From: a bacterium HR17
GTDB taxonomy: Bacteria > Armatimonadota > Fervidibacteria > Fervidibacterales > Fervidibacteraceae
Direction of reading: 5' to 3'
Length of the DNA stretch: 64,000 nucleotides
NCBI GenBank assembly: GCA_002898575.1
Contig: BEHT01000001.1
Location: 1 to 64,000, forward strand
Part shown: one piece after another, positions 9,424-18,769 of the stretch
Numbering within the stretch: position 1 is the stretch's first letter
Layout of the letters: every line of letters begins with the position of its first letter
Notes under the pieces: model-generated
What the model was told of the DNA's origin: nothing
The model's input: the letters and a program-made list of their open reading frames with translations, nothing else
Databases searched by the model: none
Position numbers and translations under genes: made by a program

Positions 9424-9926
9424 GGCATGGTGACCCACTGCAACGGGAGTTGGACTGGCTTGCCGCTAGCATCGTCGGGATGCCTATCGCCCTTTACGCG
9501 TTGGCGTTCATCGCCTTCGTCGTGACGCGGGCAGGCTTTTGGGCTGTTGGGACGCAAGGCGACCCACCACCGCTTTCGGTGTTCACGCGGACGCTGTTTG
9601 CTATTGCGGTAGCGAACTTGGCGGTAGGCGGTGGAATCGGATGGTGGCTGAGCCGCCGCGCGGACCACCTCACGGCACCGTTGCCGGCTGCCCGCCGCGC
9701 CTTTCTCGCCACCATGTTGGCGGCGGTTACTGGGTTAGAAGCGACGCTGCTGGGCGTCGTCGCTGCTGTCGTCACCCGCACACCGGCTCTCGTGACGCCT
9801 TACTTTACCCTCACAGCGGCGTTTTTCTTCGTCGTGTGGCACCTAATGGGACGCGGGCGCCAACTTATACGCGAGGCGTCGCAACATCGTTCAAGGGAGG
9901 TGAAGCCGGATGACATTGACAATTAA
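9420..9926 (+). CDS. Small polytopic membrane protein, unknown
   Basis: 168 residues starting MRHGDPLQRELDW. The ATG shares ATGA with the lnt stop, so translation is probably coupled. Four hydrophobic segments can be seen (around residues 18-38, 55-75, 95-120 and 122-142). No motif is recognised. The end overlaps the start of the next gene by 17 bases. An open frame runs upstream of this ATG inside lnt but is simply the shadow of lnt. Confidence 0.7.
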   Translation: MRHGDPLQRELDWLAASIVGMPIALYALAFIAFVVTRAGFWAVGTQGDPPPLSVFTRTLFAIAVANLAVGGGIGWWLSRRADHLTAPLPAARRAFLATMLAAVTGLEATLLGVVAAVVTRTPALVTPYFTLTAAFFFVVWHLMGRGRQLIREASQHRSREVKPDDIDN

Positions 9927-10566
9927 CGGCTTGGACATCGTTTGGCTCAAGCACGCCACCTTTTTGCTCAAAGGACAGGGCATCGCCATCGCTATTGACC
10001 CCGCCCAACTGGCAACGATCCCCGAACGCGTTGACTTGGTGCTCATCACCCACGACCACTTTGACCACTGCGATCCCGCTGCCGTGCGTCAAATCGCCAA
10101 ACCCGATGCCCTCATCCTTGCCCCACACAATGCCGCCAGCAAGTTGAAAAGCAGTGGGACAGTGCGGGTCGTGCAAGCGGGCGATGTCGTGACGGAGAAG
10201 GGCGTGACCGTGAAAGTCGTGCCCGCTTACAATGTCCGCGCCGACCGCCAACGCTTTCACCCCAAAACTTACGGCGGCGTCGGCTACTTGGTGACGCTGG
10301 CAGGGCGCGTCATTTACCACGCAGGTGACACCGATGTCATCGCAGAGATGGATACCTTGGGCAAGGTGGATGTGGCGTTGCTGCCCGTCAGCGGCACTTA
10401 TGTCATGGACGCCGACGAAGCCGCTGACGCCGTGCGTAAAATTCGCCCGACTTATGCCATCCCGATGCATTGGGGAAGTATCATTGGCGGACGGGCTGAT
10501 GCGGAACGGTTTGCCCAATTGGTTGCAGGTTTAACAAAGGCACACATCCTTGACCCACAGGCTTAA
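9910..10566 (+). CDS. Metallo-beta-lactamase-fold hydrolase (UPF0173/UlaG-like)
   Basis: 218 residues with a strong AAGGGAGGTGA site. It has the metal-binding motif THDHFDHCD near residue 40-48, HAGDTDV around residue 137-143 and a C-terminal PMHWGSIIG, which together define the small stand-alone MBL-fold family (UPF0173, YtkL; related to UlaG lactonase). These bind two metal ions; substrate is unassigned. It is the last gene of the plus-strand run, facing the convergent polyprenyl synthase. Confidence 0.85.
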   Translation: MTLTINGLDIVWLKHATFLLKGQGIAIAIDPAQLATIPERVDLVLITHDHFDHCDPAAVRQIAKPDALILAPHNAASKLKSSGTVRVVQAGDVVTEKGVTVKVVPAYNVRADRQRFHPKTYGGVGYLVTLAGRVIYHAGDTDVIAEMDTLGKVDVALLPVSGTYVMDADEAADAVRKIRPTYAIPMHWGSIIGGRADAERFAQLVAGLTKAHILDPQA

Positions 10567-10595
10567 AGACACACCGTGCCCGCTTAAGGCTTTCG

Positions 10596-10621
10596 GTGCA
10601 GGCGTTTTGGGCTGCCTGCGC
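10596..10621. terminator. Possible bidirectional terminator between convergent genes
   Basis: GTGCAGGC (10596-10603) pairs with GCCTGCGC (10614-10621, one G-T), loop of 10 bases, in the 58-base gap between two convergent genes. There is no good T-run on either side, so the function is inferred mainly from position. Confidence 0.35.
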
Positions 10622-10624
10622 CGT

Positions 10625-11656
10625 TCATGCCCGGCGGCGGACGACGAAATGGGCTGCTTGTTCCAGCAACCGTTGTGCCCAGTTCGTGCCGTCAGGACTG
10701 ACAGTGCGTAAGGTAGCGATCGCTTTTTGCGCGTAAGCGTCGGCGATCTGCCGCACCGTTTCAAACACGCCCAGCCGACGGGCGTGATGCGCGAGGTGAT
10801 GGATGTCGGCGGGCGTGATGGCGCGTTGGGCGATGCGTTGCCGCCAGCAAGCGCGTTGGTCAACGGGTAGCGCCGCCAGCGTATGCCAGACGGGCAAAGT
10901 GATTTTGCCTTCCAGCAAATCGCTGCCGACGGGCTTGCCCACTTCTTCTGCTGACCCTTCCCAATCCAGTAAGTCGTCCACAATTTGAAAGGCGATACCC
11001 AAATGCCGCCCGTAACTTTCCAGCGCTTCCGCAGCGACAGGGCTTCCACCACCCGACAGGGCGCCGATTTTGCACGCCGCTGCGATTAACTCCGCCGTCT
11101 TCAAGCGGGCAACTTCTAAGCACTGCTCGTAGGTAATGTCGGGGTTGAACGCCAATTGCAGTTCCAAGATTTCTCCTTCACAGACGCGGCTGGACGCTTC
11201 CGCCATCGTGCGGATGACTTGGATGTCGCCGTCTTCCGCCAAGATGGAAAAGGCGCGGGCGTAAAGGTGGTCGCCACACATAATCGCCGCTTCGTTGCCC
11301 CAAAGGCGGTGAACGGCGTCGCGTCCCCGCCGCACCTCGGCTTTGTCAATCACATCGTCGTGGATGAGCGTGGCGGTGTGCATCAACTCCACGACGGCGG
11401 CGAACGCGATAGCGCGGGGGGTGATGCCGCCCACAAATTGGGCGCTCAGCAGCGTCAGCGCCGGGCGCAGCCGTTTTCCGCCCGCTGACAACAGGTGCAG
11501 CGCCATCGCCGTGATGTCCCGCACCGACGATTGCACCGCTTGCCGCAGAAACTCCTCCACCTGCTGCAGCGGCTTCTCCAACGCCGCAAACACTTCAGCG
11601 ATGAGTTCGCCCCAATGCGCGCTCAACATCAGCCGTTGAATGCCCTTCATCAGCAC
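10625..11656 (-). CDS. Polyprenyl diphosphate synthase (long-chain, trans type)
   Basis: 343 residues (GTG) or 341 (ATG two codons later); AAGGAG lies upstream of both. The two aspartate-rich motifs of trans-isoprenyl diphosphate synthases are present: HDDVIDKAEVRRGR (~ residue 95-108) and FQIVDDLLDWEG (~ residue 220-232), plus GGKRLRPAL near residue 60. These enzymes add isopentenyl units to an allylic diphosphate to build C35-C50 chains for quinones or other carriers. Chain length cannot be fixed by eye. It precedes no other isoprenoid gene. In the same direction, ndk ends 16 bases upstream of it. Confidence 0.9.
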   Translation of the reverse strand: MLMKGIQRLMLSAHWGELIAEVFAALEKPLQQVEEFLRQAVQSSVRDITAMALHLLSAGGKRLRPALTLLSAQFVGGITPRAIAFAAVVELMHTATLIHDDVIDKAEVRRGRDAVHRLWGNEAAIMCGDHLYARAFSILAEDGDIQVIRTMAEASSRVCEGEILELQLAFNPDITYEQCLEVARLKTAELIAAACKIGALSGGGSPVAAEALESYGRHLGIAFQIVDDLLDWEGSAEEVGKPVGSDLLEGKITLPVWHTLAALPVDQRACWRQRIAQRAITPADIHHLAHHARRLGVFETVRQIADAYAQKAIATLRTVSPDGTNWAQRLLEQAAHFVVRRRA

Positions 11657-11671
11657 AAAACTCCTTCGTGA

Positions 11672-12136
11672 TCAGTCGGCATTGCCCCGAACCCACACTT
11701 CGTCGCAGCGGCGATACTCCATCAGTTCATCGTCGCGGAAAAACAGGCGGGTTTCCCGCTGGGCGTTTTCGGGTGAATCGGAGCCGTGAACGATGTTCAT
11801 CGTCTTGGTGCAGGCGAAATCGCCCCGAATGGAGCCGGGCGTCGCCTCTGTCGGTTCCAACGCGCCCATGAGCGTGCGCACTAACGCGATGGCGTTTTCG
11901 CCTTCCCACACCATCGCTACGACAGGTCCGCTGGTGATGAAGGCAATCAGTTCGTCAAAAAACGCTTTGCCCTTGTGCATTTCGTAGTGCCGTTCCGCTA
12001 ACGCGCGGTCAAGGTGCAACATTTTCAGCCCGATCAGTTTCAGCCCTTTGCGTTCCAACCGCTGGATGATTTCGCCGACCAAGCCCCGCTGCACGCCGTC
12101 GGGCTTGATCATGACGAAAGTCCGCTCCAACGCCAC
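11672..12136 (-). CDS. ndk: Nucleoside diphosphate kinase
   Basis: 154 residues, GTG start preceded by GGAGGGA. It exchanges gamma-phosphate between NTPs and NDPs through a phosphohistidine. The catalytic H117 sits in [15 protein letters not shown], and the N-terminal [19 protein letters not shown] is nearly invariant in the family. Length is normal (slightly long at the C-terminus: EVWVRGNAD). It lies between folC and the polyprenyl synthase. Confidence 0.96.
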   Translation of the reverse strand: MALERTFVMIKPDGVQRGLVGEIIQRLERKGLKLIGLKMLHLDRALAERHYEMHKGKAFFDELIAFITSGPVVAMVWEGENAIALVRTLMGALEPTEATPGSIRGDFACTKTMNIVHGSDSPENAQRETRLFFRDDELMEYRRCDEVWVRGNAD

Positions 12137-12207
12137 ACTCTATCCCTCCTGCCAACATTGACAGCGTTCACCGACCGCCAAACTGTAGCATCGCCTTTCG
12201 CTGTTCG

Positions 12208-13515
12208 CTAATGGTCGCCCGATGGCGGCGGAGTCAAAACGGCAAGGGCGTCACCGACGAGGTAAAGCGAACCCGTCACGCAAATCAGGTCATCGGGTTG
12301 GGCTTCCTTTGCCGCTGCGTGTAACGCGTCGGCGACATGCGCGCAACGGCGCACCCGTTTACCAAAGAGCGCGCATTTTTCTGCCAAGCCGTCAACGGGC
12401 AGCGCCCGCGCAGTGTGCGGCTGCGTCGCGAACACCTCGTCCGCCAACGGCACCAACTTAGCGATGACACCGTCCACATCCTTGTCAGCCAAAATGCCCA
12501 AGACCAAATGCAGCCGTCGGTAGCGAAAGAGTGTCCGCAGCGCCCGTCCCAAAATCGTTGCACCCGACGGGTTGTGCGCTCCGTCTAGCAGGATGGGGCA
12601 AGGCGCCGACGGAACGCAAACGAGTTGCAATCGCCCCTGCAGGTGCGCCCGTTGCGCACCCGCTGCGATGGCATCGGCGCTGATTGCCCAACCTTCATCC
12701 CGCAGCAACTCCGCTGCCGCTAAGGCGCATCCGAAGTTGGGCAGTTGATGCGTGCCCAGCAAATTGAGGTGCACGCGATACCTGCCCCGCCAAGTCGTGA
12801 AGGTCGCGTCAGTGCCGTCAGCGTCGGCGCGATGCAACTGCCAAATCACCTCATTGCCGACGCGCACCCATCGTGCCTTCAAGTGCAGCGCCGTTTCCTC
12901 AAACAGGCGCAGCACACCCCATTTGTGCTCCGCTGTCACCAGCGGGCGATACGGACGGGCAATGCCCAACTTGTCGCGGGCGATGGTGAAGTGGTCAGGA
13001 CCGAGACGGTCAGTGTGGTCTAAGGCAACCATCGTCACGACGCTGATACGCGGCTCCAACACATTCGTCGCATCCCATCGTCCGCCCAAGCCCACTTCTA
13101 CGACGGCGATATCCACGCGTTCGTCGGCGAAATAGCGGAACGCGACCGCCGTCAACACTTCAAACTCCGTCGGGGCACCGTGCGGCGTTTCCCGCTCCAC
13201 CCGTTCCGCCAACCCTTTCGCCCATTCCAACAGTTGCGCAAAGCGGTCGGGCGTAATGGGGGTTTCGTTGATGCGAAACCGTTCGCGGTAGTCAACCAAG
13301 TGGGGCGAAGTGTAAATGCCGACGCGGTAGCCCGCCGCTTGCAATATCGCCGCCAGAAACGCCGCTACCGACCCCTTGCCGTTCGTGCCGCCAATTAGCA
13401 CCGACGGAAACTGCAGATGGGGTTCACCCGCCCACGCCATCATCGCCCGAATGCGTTCCAGCCCCGGTTTGATGCCGAACCGTTGCAGCGTTTTCAGGTA
13501 ACTTTCCGCTGTCAT
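12208..13515 (-). CDS. folC: Folylpolyglutamate synthase / dihydrofolate synthase
   Basis: 435 residues. Mur-ligase superfamily enzyme that adds glutamate to dihydropteroate and/or folates using ATP. Visible motifs: P-loop IGGTNGKGSVAAFL (~ residue 41-54), YTSPHLVDYRERF, VVEVGLGGRWDATNV, LLDGAHNPSGATIL and LVLGILADKDVDG, all standard FolC landmarks in order. Whether it has both activities is not readable. The ATG is preceded by a GAGAGGCGG stretch. It follows the aldo/keto reductase gene by 17 bases in the same direction. Confidence 0.94.
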   Translation of the reverse strand: MTAESYLKTLQRFGIKPGLERIRAMMAWAGEPHLQFPSVLIGGTNGKGSVAAFLAAILQAAGYRVGIYTSPHLVDYRERFRINETPITPDRFAQLLEWAKGLAERVERETPHGAPTEFEVLTAVAFRYFADERVDIAVVEVGLGGRWDATNVLEPRISVVTMVALDHTDRLGPDHFTIARDKLGIARPYRPLVTAEHKWGVLRLFEETALHLKARWVRVGNEVIWQLHRADADGTDATFTTWRGRYRVHLNLLGTHQLPNFGCALAAAELLRDEGWAISADAIAAGAQRAHLQGRLQLVCVPSAPCPILLDGAHNPSGATILGRALRTLFRYRRLHLVLGILADKDVDGVIAKLVPLADEVFATQPHTARALPVDGLAEKCALFGKRVRRCAHVADALHAAAKEAQPDDLICVTGSLYLVGDALAVLTPPPSGDH

Positions 13516-13532
13516 CGGGCGCCCGCCTCTCT

Positions 13533-14483
13533 TCAGGCTAACGCGCTGGCAGGAGGCACGACGGCGTTGATGGCTGCCAACTCGTCTTCGGTCAACGCGC
13601 CGTCAGCCGCTTGAGCGTTGGTTTCGGCTTGTCGCGGATTTTTGGCGCCAGGGATGGCGCAAGTGACAGCAGGGTGCGCCAGCACGAATTGCAACGCTGC
13701 TTGGGCTATCGTTCGCCCTTCTCGCTCCAAAAATCGCAATCGCTCCACGGCTTGCAACTGGCGCAAAAATTGCGCACGCCGTTCCCCTTCGTTCCAACTC
13801 CGCCGCACTTCATCGGTGAAAACCGTTTCGGGAGTGAACTTGCCCGCAAGCACACCCTTCGCCAGCGGACCGCGCACGATGACGCCGATGTTGTGTTCGC
13901 GGCAATAAGGCAGCAAGTCCTTTTCAGGCGTTCGGTTCAGGAGGCTGTAATCCAATTGGCAAGTGGCGCAAGTGCCGTGTCGGTTAAACCGTTGCAGCGC
14001 GTCCAGCGAATTGGTGGAGATGCCGTAGGCACGGATTTTGCCCTGCGCCTTTAACCGCTCAAAAGCATCCAGAAACACTTCCACCTCGGCATCGGTCGGG
14101 TTGCCGATGTGGCACTGGTAAAGGTCGATGGCGTCGGTGCGCAAGCGGTAAAGGCTAGCGTGGCAGCAGGCGATGACATGCAGCGGCGAAGTGTAAGGCA
14201 ACGGATGTCCATACCGGCGCGCCCAGTTGCCGACTTTCGTCGCGATGATGACCTCCTGTCGGATGCCCTGCAGCGCTTTGCCCAACAGTTCCTCGCTGCG
14301 TCCAGGCGGTTCGCCGTAGGCATCGGCGGTGTCAAAGAAGTTGATGCCGTTCTCGTAAGCGCGCCAAATCGTCGCCAGTGCGGTGCGTTCGTCCACTTCG
14401 CCCCATTGACCGCCGATGTTCCAAGTGCCCAACCCGATGACGGACACCTGCCAACCCGTTTTGCCCAGCAGGCGGTAACGCAT
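13533..14483 (-). CDS. Aldo/keto reductase
   Basis: 316 residues, AAAGGGGG before the ATG. N-terminal LLGKTGWQVSVIGLGTWNIGG, then FFDTADAYGEPPGRSEELLG with the catalytic Asp/Tyr, K in ATKVGNW and H in LYQCHIGNPT give the D-Y-K-H tetrad of the family. C-terminal IPGAKNPRQAETNAQAADG is the NADPH-binding end of YajO/Gcy-type members. Physiological substrate unknown. It is directly downstream of a Gfo/Idh oxidoreductase, hinting at a shared sugar or polyol pathway, which is inference. Confidence 0.9.
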   Translation of the reverse strand: MRYRLLGKTGWQVSVIGLGTWNIGGQWGEVDERTALATIWRAYENGINFFDTADAYGEPPGRSEELLGKALQGIRQEVIIATKVGNWARRYGHPLPYTSPLHVIACCHASLYRLRTDAIDLYQCHIGNPTDAEVEVFLDAFERLKAQGKIRAYGISTNSLDALQRFNRHGTCATCQLDYSLLNRTPEKDLLPYCREHNIGVIVRGPLAKGVLAGKFTPETVFTDEVRRSWNEGERRAQFLRQLQAVERLRFLEREGRTIAQAALQFVLAHPAVTCAIPGAKNPRQAETNAQAADGALTEDELAAINAVVPPASALA

Positions 14484-14504
14484 CGGTGCGCCCCCTTTCC
14501 GCGC

Positions 14505-15524
14505 TCAGAGCAGTTCTGCGCGCTGCACCGCCCGCCGCTCTTTGGCGGAGATGTAAGCGGCTTCGGCGATGGCGACAGCGTTCAAATTATCGCACCCGCT
14601 GCACCAAAAGGGTCTGCCTGCCTCCAGCGCATCAATGAAGTGGCACATCGCGTTGGCAAAGGCGTCGGGAAACCACTTGCCTTGAAACTGCGGGTAGATG
14701 CGTGCGGGTGGGTCAACGGTGACGACGCAAATGTCCTCGCTGTCCCCCGTGATACAGCCTTTGTCGCCTTGAATGACGATTTCCTCGCGGCTGTGGGGGC
14801 GAGGGCGGTTGCCCCGATACGCCCAATTGTTGATGATGCATGCCTGCACGCCGTTTTTGAACCGCACCGACACGACGCTCCAGTTGTCGCCCCGAACACC
14901 CGTTTGCGACGGGTCGCGCCCCATGAGGGCGTAAACGCTGTCCCACTCGCCGAACCAATGGTGCACCAACGCAAAGTGGTGAATTGCCATGTCGCTGGTA
15001 ACCCAGCGTTCGTCTTTACCAAACCACGCGTGCCCGCTGACATCCACCCACGCGCGGTTTTCAATCTGGCAGTAGTAGGGCGTGCCGATAGTGCCGTCCC
15101 GCAGGTAGCGCTCCATCGCCAAAAAAGCCGGCACGAACACCGAGTTTTGGTTAACCATCAGCGGCGCCTTATAGCGCTCGGCGACTTCCACTAACTGCTT
15201 GGCGCCTTCAAGGCAGGGCAAAAGGGGTTTTTGGACGAACAGCGCTTTGCTCCTTTGCGCTGCGTATTCCACGATGGGCAACCGCACCGCCAACTTGTGC
15301 GGGACAGTGATGTCCACGATGCGCACTTCGGGGTGGTCAATCAACTCGCGCCAATCGGTCGTGACAAAGGGCAACTGCCATCGGTCCTGCATCGCCTTAG
15401 CGCGCTCGGCGTCAATGTCGGCACCGCCGATGACTTTCAGCCCCGCGTTGCGGTAGGCTTGCAGGTGCGTATTGGCGATGCCACCCAACCCGACGATGCC
15501 GATGCCCCAATCGGTACGCGCCAT
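14505..15524 (-). CDS. Gfo/Idh/MocA family oxidoreductase
   Basis: 339 residues. Rossmann nucleotide-binding start GIGIVGLGGIANTHLQAYRN, then VDITVPHKLAV and FVQKPLLPCLEGAKQLV with the conserved E/Q-K-P loop, and a C-terminal alpha/beta domain with DMAIHHFALVHHWFG, where the conserved D-x-x-x-H-H near-motif holds the likely catalytic His. These enzymes oxidise or reduce sugars and inositols with NAD(P). E of the usual EKP is Q here. The RBS is GAAAGGGG. Confidence 0.9.
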   Translation of the reverse strand: MARTDWGIGIVGLGGIANTHLQAYRNAGLKVIGGADIDAERAKAMQDRWQLPFVTTDWRELIDHPEVRIVDITVPHKLAVRLPIVEYAAQRSKALFVQKPLLPCLEGAKQLVEVAERYKAPLMVNQNSVFVPAFLAMERYLRDGTIGTPYYCQIENRAWVDVSGHAWFGKDERWVTSDMAIHHFALVHHWFGEWDSVYALMGRDPSQTGVRGDNWSVVSVRFKNGVQACIINNWAYRGNRPRPHSREEIVIQGDKGCITGDSEDICVVTVDPPARIYPQFQGKWFPDAFANAMCHFIDALEAGRPFWCSGCDNLNAVAIAEAAYISAKERRAVQRAELL

Positions 15525-15539
15525 TGTGCTTCGCCCCTT

Positions 15540-16433
15540 TCATGCCCTCGGATGGGCTTTCTCGTAAACGCGGCGCAAATGGGTGCGGGTCAGGCGGGTG
15601 TAAATCTGCGTCGCTTCTAAGGACGCGTGTCCCAGCAACTCTTGGATGGTGCGCAAGTCGGCGCCGCCTTCCAACAGGTGCGTCGCAAAACTGTGGCGCA
15701 ACGCGTGGGGCGATAGACGCATCCCCAACGCCTTGCGCGCATACTGCAGCACCAGCCGACGGATTTGCCGCGCCGTCAAGGGTGTCCCTTTCTGGCTTAA
15801 AAACAACGCCGCCGTCACCGCTTTGGCGCGTTGCATCAACCGCGGGCGGCTCTCCGCCAAGTAGCGTTGTAGCCACTGCACCGCTTCGGCGTGCAGCGGG
15901 ACGAACCGCTCTTTCCCCCCTTTGCCCCGCACCCGCACGGAGGCATCCACCAAATCCACATCGTTGACCGTCAACCCCGCCGCTTCTCCGACCCGCAGCC
16001 CGGTCGCATAAAGCAGTTCCAACAAGGCGCGGTCTCGCACGCCCCGCCATGTTTGCGGGTTCGGTGCATTGAGCAATGCTTCAACCTGCACTTCGTCCAG
16101 CACCAGCGGTAACTTGTGGGGCAGCCGGGGTTGGCGCAGCTCGGTGGCGGGGTTGGTGGTGATGCGCCCCGTCCGCGCAAGGAACTGAAAGAGCGCCCGT
16201 ACCGCCGATAACTTGCGGGCAATGGTGCGCCGCTCATAACCCCGCGCAAACAGGTGGTTGAGAAACCGCCGCAGCACCGCCACTGTCGCCTGCTGCCATT
16301 CCTCAACACCTTCTCCCACCAAAAATGCCACAAAGTCAGTCAGGTCGCGGGCATACGCCCGTACCGTGTTCGCCGACGCTTGCCGCGCAGTTCTCAGTTG
16401 CCCCAAAAACGCGTCCACCGCCTCATGCAACAT
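15540..16433 (-). CDS. Tyrosine recombinase, XerC/XerD type
   Basis: 297 residues, the length of Xer proteins. N-terminal SAM-like DNA-binding domain (LRTARQASANTVRAYARDL) and catalytic domain with R in YATGLRVGE, K in GKGGKERFVPLH, H-x-x-R in HALRHSFATHLLEGG, H in LLGHASLEATQIY and the nucleophilic Tyr in the last. The ending HLRRVYEKAHPRA is the classic Xer C-terminus that contacts the partner recombinase. It is chromosomally embedded with metabolic genes and no phage genes are nearby, so a dimer-resolution role is likely rather than an integrase. XerC versus XerD cannot be decided here. Confidence 0.9.
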   Translation of the reverse strand: MLHEAVDAFLGQLRTARQASANTVRAYARDLTDFVAFLVGEGVEEWQQATVAVLRRFLNHLFARGYERRTIARKLSAVRALFQFLARTGRITTNPATELRQPRLPHKLPLVLDEVQVEALLNAPNPQTWRGVRDRALLELLYATGLRVGEAAGLTVNDVDLVDASVRVRGKGGKERFVPLHAEAVQWLQRYLAESRPRLMQRAKAVTAALFLSQKGTPLTARQIRRLVLQYARKALGMRLSPHALRHSFATHLLEGGADLRTIQELLGHASLEATQIYTRLTRTHLRRVYEKAHPRA

Positions 16434-16461
16434 CCAGAATCACCTCTGTTGGGCGCGACGC

Positions 16462-17265
16462 TCACGGCGTCAATAGTTCCGCTATCACTTCCGTCGTCTG
16501 GTTGACAAACTGTGCCGTTTGGACGAACTGGAACCCGTCCCAAACTTCGCTCTCGCGCGTGTAGCCGATAGTCAGCACGATGCGCCGTTGACGGACGATG
16601 CCCAGAGCGGGGTCAAACCAATAGGTGCCTTCCACACGGGTGCCGCCCGTGACCGTGATGCTACCGTTACGATGCCGCCACAGCAACCGCACGGGCGTTC
16701 GCGCTTGCACGGTGATGCGCAAGCACTCAGTGCCTTTAACCGTTTCCGTCCCTTCCAGCCGATAAGTGACCGTCAGCGACCGGGGCTCATTAGGGGGCTT
16801 TAACCTGACAACGATTTTGCGTGTCCAACTTTGCCCCCGCGTTACCGGCTCTTGTGGGAACGCCAGCACGATGCCCCCCATCAATTCCGTCAGCCAATCG
16901 TCCACGCCGTCGGAAGTCGGCGGGGGCAAATCGGTGGGTCGAGCGGGTAAACCTAGCGGTGTGATTTCAGCGACGGTGCGCTCCAGCGCGCTGAGCGGCA
17001 GCGGTTCACCGTCCACGATGCCCTTCACGATTTGCGACGACCAAACGATTTTACCGTCGGGGTGCACGGCTTCCACGCGCTCGCGGACAGTCAACTCCGT
17101 CGTCTCCGTCTGCGCCTGCCCGTCGGCGAGCCGGCGTGCCGTCATTCGGATACGCCACTCCAGCGTCAGCCCGACGGGGGGCGTAAAGCGCAAAACCCAC
17201 CGCTCTTGGCTCACCGCAACGCTCAGCGTCGCCGCCAGCAGGCAAAGCCATCGCTTCACGCTCAT
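16462..17265 (-). CDS. Exported protein of unknown function
   Basis: 267 residues starting MSVKRWLCLLAATLSVAVSQ, a Sec signal peptide. The ATG overlaps the mreD stop (ATGA) with AAGGAGGA just upstream. The mature part is beta-rich with alternating hydrophobic strands and repeated set phrases (VEAVHPDGKIVWSSQIVKG, YRLEGTETVKGTECLRITVQ, GTYWFDPALGIVRQRRI). This resembles DUF6263-type outer proteins in which a conversion factor is tracked along a beta-sandwich, but I would not assign a role. No cysteine lipobox. Confidence 0.7.
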   Translation of the reverse strand: MSVKRWLCLLAATLSVAVSQERWVLRFTPPVGLTLEWRIRMTARRLADGQAQTETTELTVRERVEAVHPDGKIVWSSQIVKGIVDGEPLPLSALERTVAEITPLGLPARPTDLPPPTSDGVDDWLTELMGGIVLAFPQEPVTRGQSWTRKIVVRLKPPNEPRSLTVTYRLEGTETVKGTECLRITVQARTPVRLLWRHRNGSITVTGGTRVEGTYWFDPALGIVRQRRIVLTIGYTRESEVWDGFQFVQTAQFVNQTTEVIAELLTP

Positions 17266-17738
17266 TCCTCCTTGCCGTGCCGCCACCAGAAGAAAATTCC
17301 CCCCAGCGCCGCTCCGACGACTACTTCCACGAGCACCGTCTTGCCGTTGCTACGCAAGGGCAGCAGGCTCCCTTCGGCGAAGGACAGGATTGTGCCTTGC
17401 AGCAGTTCGGCGACCAAGATGGCGCTACCGACGCAGAAGGCGGCGGCGGGCACCCCTGCCCATAGCCATCGTGCCCGCAGCCAACTGGCAAGCCCACCCG
17501 CAAGGGCACGGGACAACGCCAGTGTCCCTTCCGCCGCGCCGTGCAGCCACCCTTGAAAAAACCCGCAACCTAACCCGAGCAACAACGCTCGTCCGTCGGG
17601 TGCCATAAAGCCCACCAGCGTCGTCGCCAGTAACAACAAATCGGGGCGCGCGTCAGGCGGCAACACCGACGGGACGACGACCGTTTGCGCGAACACCAGT
17701 GCCCCGATGCCCCCAATGACCGTTAGCCATCGGCGCAT
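17262..17738 (-). CDS. mreD: Rod shape-determining protein MreD-like
   Basis: 158 residues from the ATG that overlaps the galT stop (TGATG). Four to five hydrophobic segments; N-terminal VVVPSVLPPDARPDLLLLATTLVGFMAPDGRALLLGLGCGFFQ is the recognisable MreD block (PDL/L...G...G.G...G...D). MreD sits in the inner membrane with MreC and RodA in the elongasome. Odd: no mreB or mreC is in the window, and the gene is wedged between galT and an exported protein, so the call rests on the N-terminal half only. Confidence 0.65.
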   Translation of the reverse strand: MRRWLTVIGGIGALVFAQTVVVPSVLPPDARPDLLLLATTLVGFMAPDGRALLLGLGCGFFQGWLHGAAEGTLALSRALAGGLASWLRARWLWAGVPAAAFCVGSAILVAELLQGTILSFAEGSLLPLRSNGKTVLVEVVVGAALGGIFFWWRHGKEE

Positions 17739-18763
17739 CACGCGTCCCCCTCAGGCAGTTTCACTTCCCGTAGAAATTGCGCGTTCTCTTCGGGCACGGC
17801 GACATTGATGAACATGCCCGTGCCCATCTCAAAACCTGCGGGCGTCGTCAACCGGGGCAAGATGCGCAAGTGCCAGTGAAAGTGGGGCTCACCTTGCGAA
17901 TAGTGCGGGGAGGTGATGATGGCGAAGTTGTAGTCGGGGTTCTTCAGCCCAAAGTAGAGTTTGCGCAGCACCGTCTGCAGCACCCCCGCGAAGTCGCTCA
18001 CCTGCTCATCACGCAATTCGCCGAAGGACGCCTGATGGGTTTTGGGCAAAATGTGCACTTCAAAGGGACCCCGTGCCGCATAAGGCACAAAAGCGATGAA
18101 CTGGTCGTTGTCCAGCACGATGCGCTCTTTGACCTCCAATTCGTAAGCGATGATGTCACAGAAAACGCACCGCCCCAACGCGTCATAGTGGCGCTCGGCT
18201 TCGTAAAGCTGCCGCCGAATGGGCACGGGCACGATGGGCATGGCGACGATTTGCGAGTGCGGGTGCACCAACGAAGTGCCCGCTCGCTCCCCTTGGTTGC
18301 GGAAAATGAGGACCAACTCGTTGGCAGGGTCGGCGTTGAGCGCTTGATAGCGCGCCCGGTACGCCTGCACGACATCTTCCACCTGCTTGTGCGTCAGCAA
18401 CCCCAGCGTCTTGTGGTGCTCGGGCGTCTCTATGACGACCTCGTGGTGCCCTGTGCCGTCCATGCGCAAGTAGAGCCCTTGGCGCGACCGCTGGGGACGC
18501 CCGTCGGGCACTAATGCGGGGAACTTGTTGGGGATAACCCGCACTAACCAGCCTGTCGTGTCGGGGGGCGTGTTGTTGCGGATGGCGAAAACCTCAGGTG
18601 GCGTTTTGTCCTCGTTGCCCGGGCAGAAAGGACAATGGGGGTCGCGCTCCGGCAACGGTGGCGGGTCTGCCCGTCCTTTGGTGAACTCGTGGGGTCGTTT
18701 CGCCCGCTCCGTCGCGATGATGACCCACTCCTTCGTCGCGTAGTCCTGCCGCAGTTCGGGCAT
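17738..18763 (-). CDS. galT: Galactose-1-phosphate uridylyltransferase
   Basis: 341 residues. HIT-superfamily enzyme exchanging UMP between UDP-glucose and galactose 1-phosphate. The catalytic H167-P-H169 is in LVHPHSQIVAMP, preceded by the conserved RNQGERAGTS; zinc ligands fit CPFCPGNED near residue 47 and the later H. Also VIPNKFPAL and QGEPHFHWHLRILPR. Length is typical. It shares a TGATG junction with mreD. A related enzyme, ADP-glucose phosphorylase/nucleotidyltransferase, cannot be fully excluded because GalT-like proteins overlap in sequence. Confidence 0.9.
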   Translation of the reverse strand: MPELRQDYATKEWVIIATERAKRPHEFTKGRADPPPLPERDPHCPFCPGNEDKTPPEVFAIRNNTPPDTTGWLVRVIPNKFPALVPDGRPQRSRQGLYLRMDGTGHHEVVIETPEHHKTLGLLTHKQVEDVVQAYRARYQALNADPANELVLIFRNQGERAGTSLVHPHSQIVAMPIVPVPIRRQLYEAERHYDALGRCVFCDIIAYELEVKERIVLDNDQFIAFVPYAARGPFEVHILPKTHQASFGELRDEQVSDFAGVLQTVLRKLYFGLKNPDYNFAIITSPHYSQGEPHFHWHLRILPRLTTPAGFEMGTGMFINVAVPEENAQFLREVKLPEGDA

Positions 18764-18769
18764 CGCCCT

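Noticed and set aside
15540-16433. Integrase of a mobile element
   Set aside because: Classic Xer ending HPRA and housekeeping neighbours; no attachment sites or phage genes.
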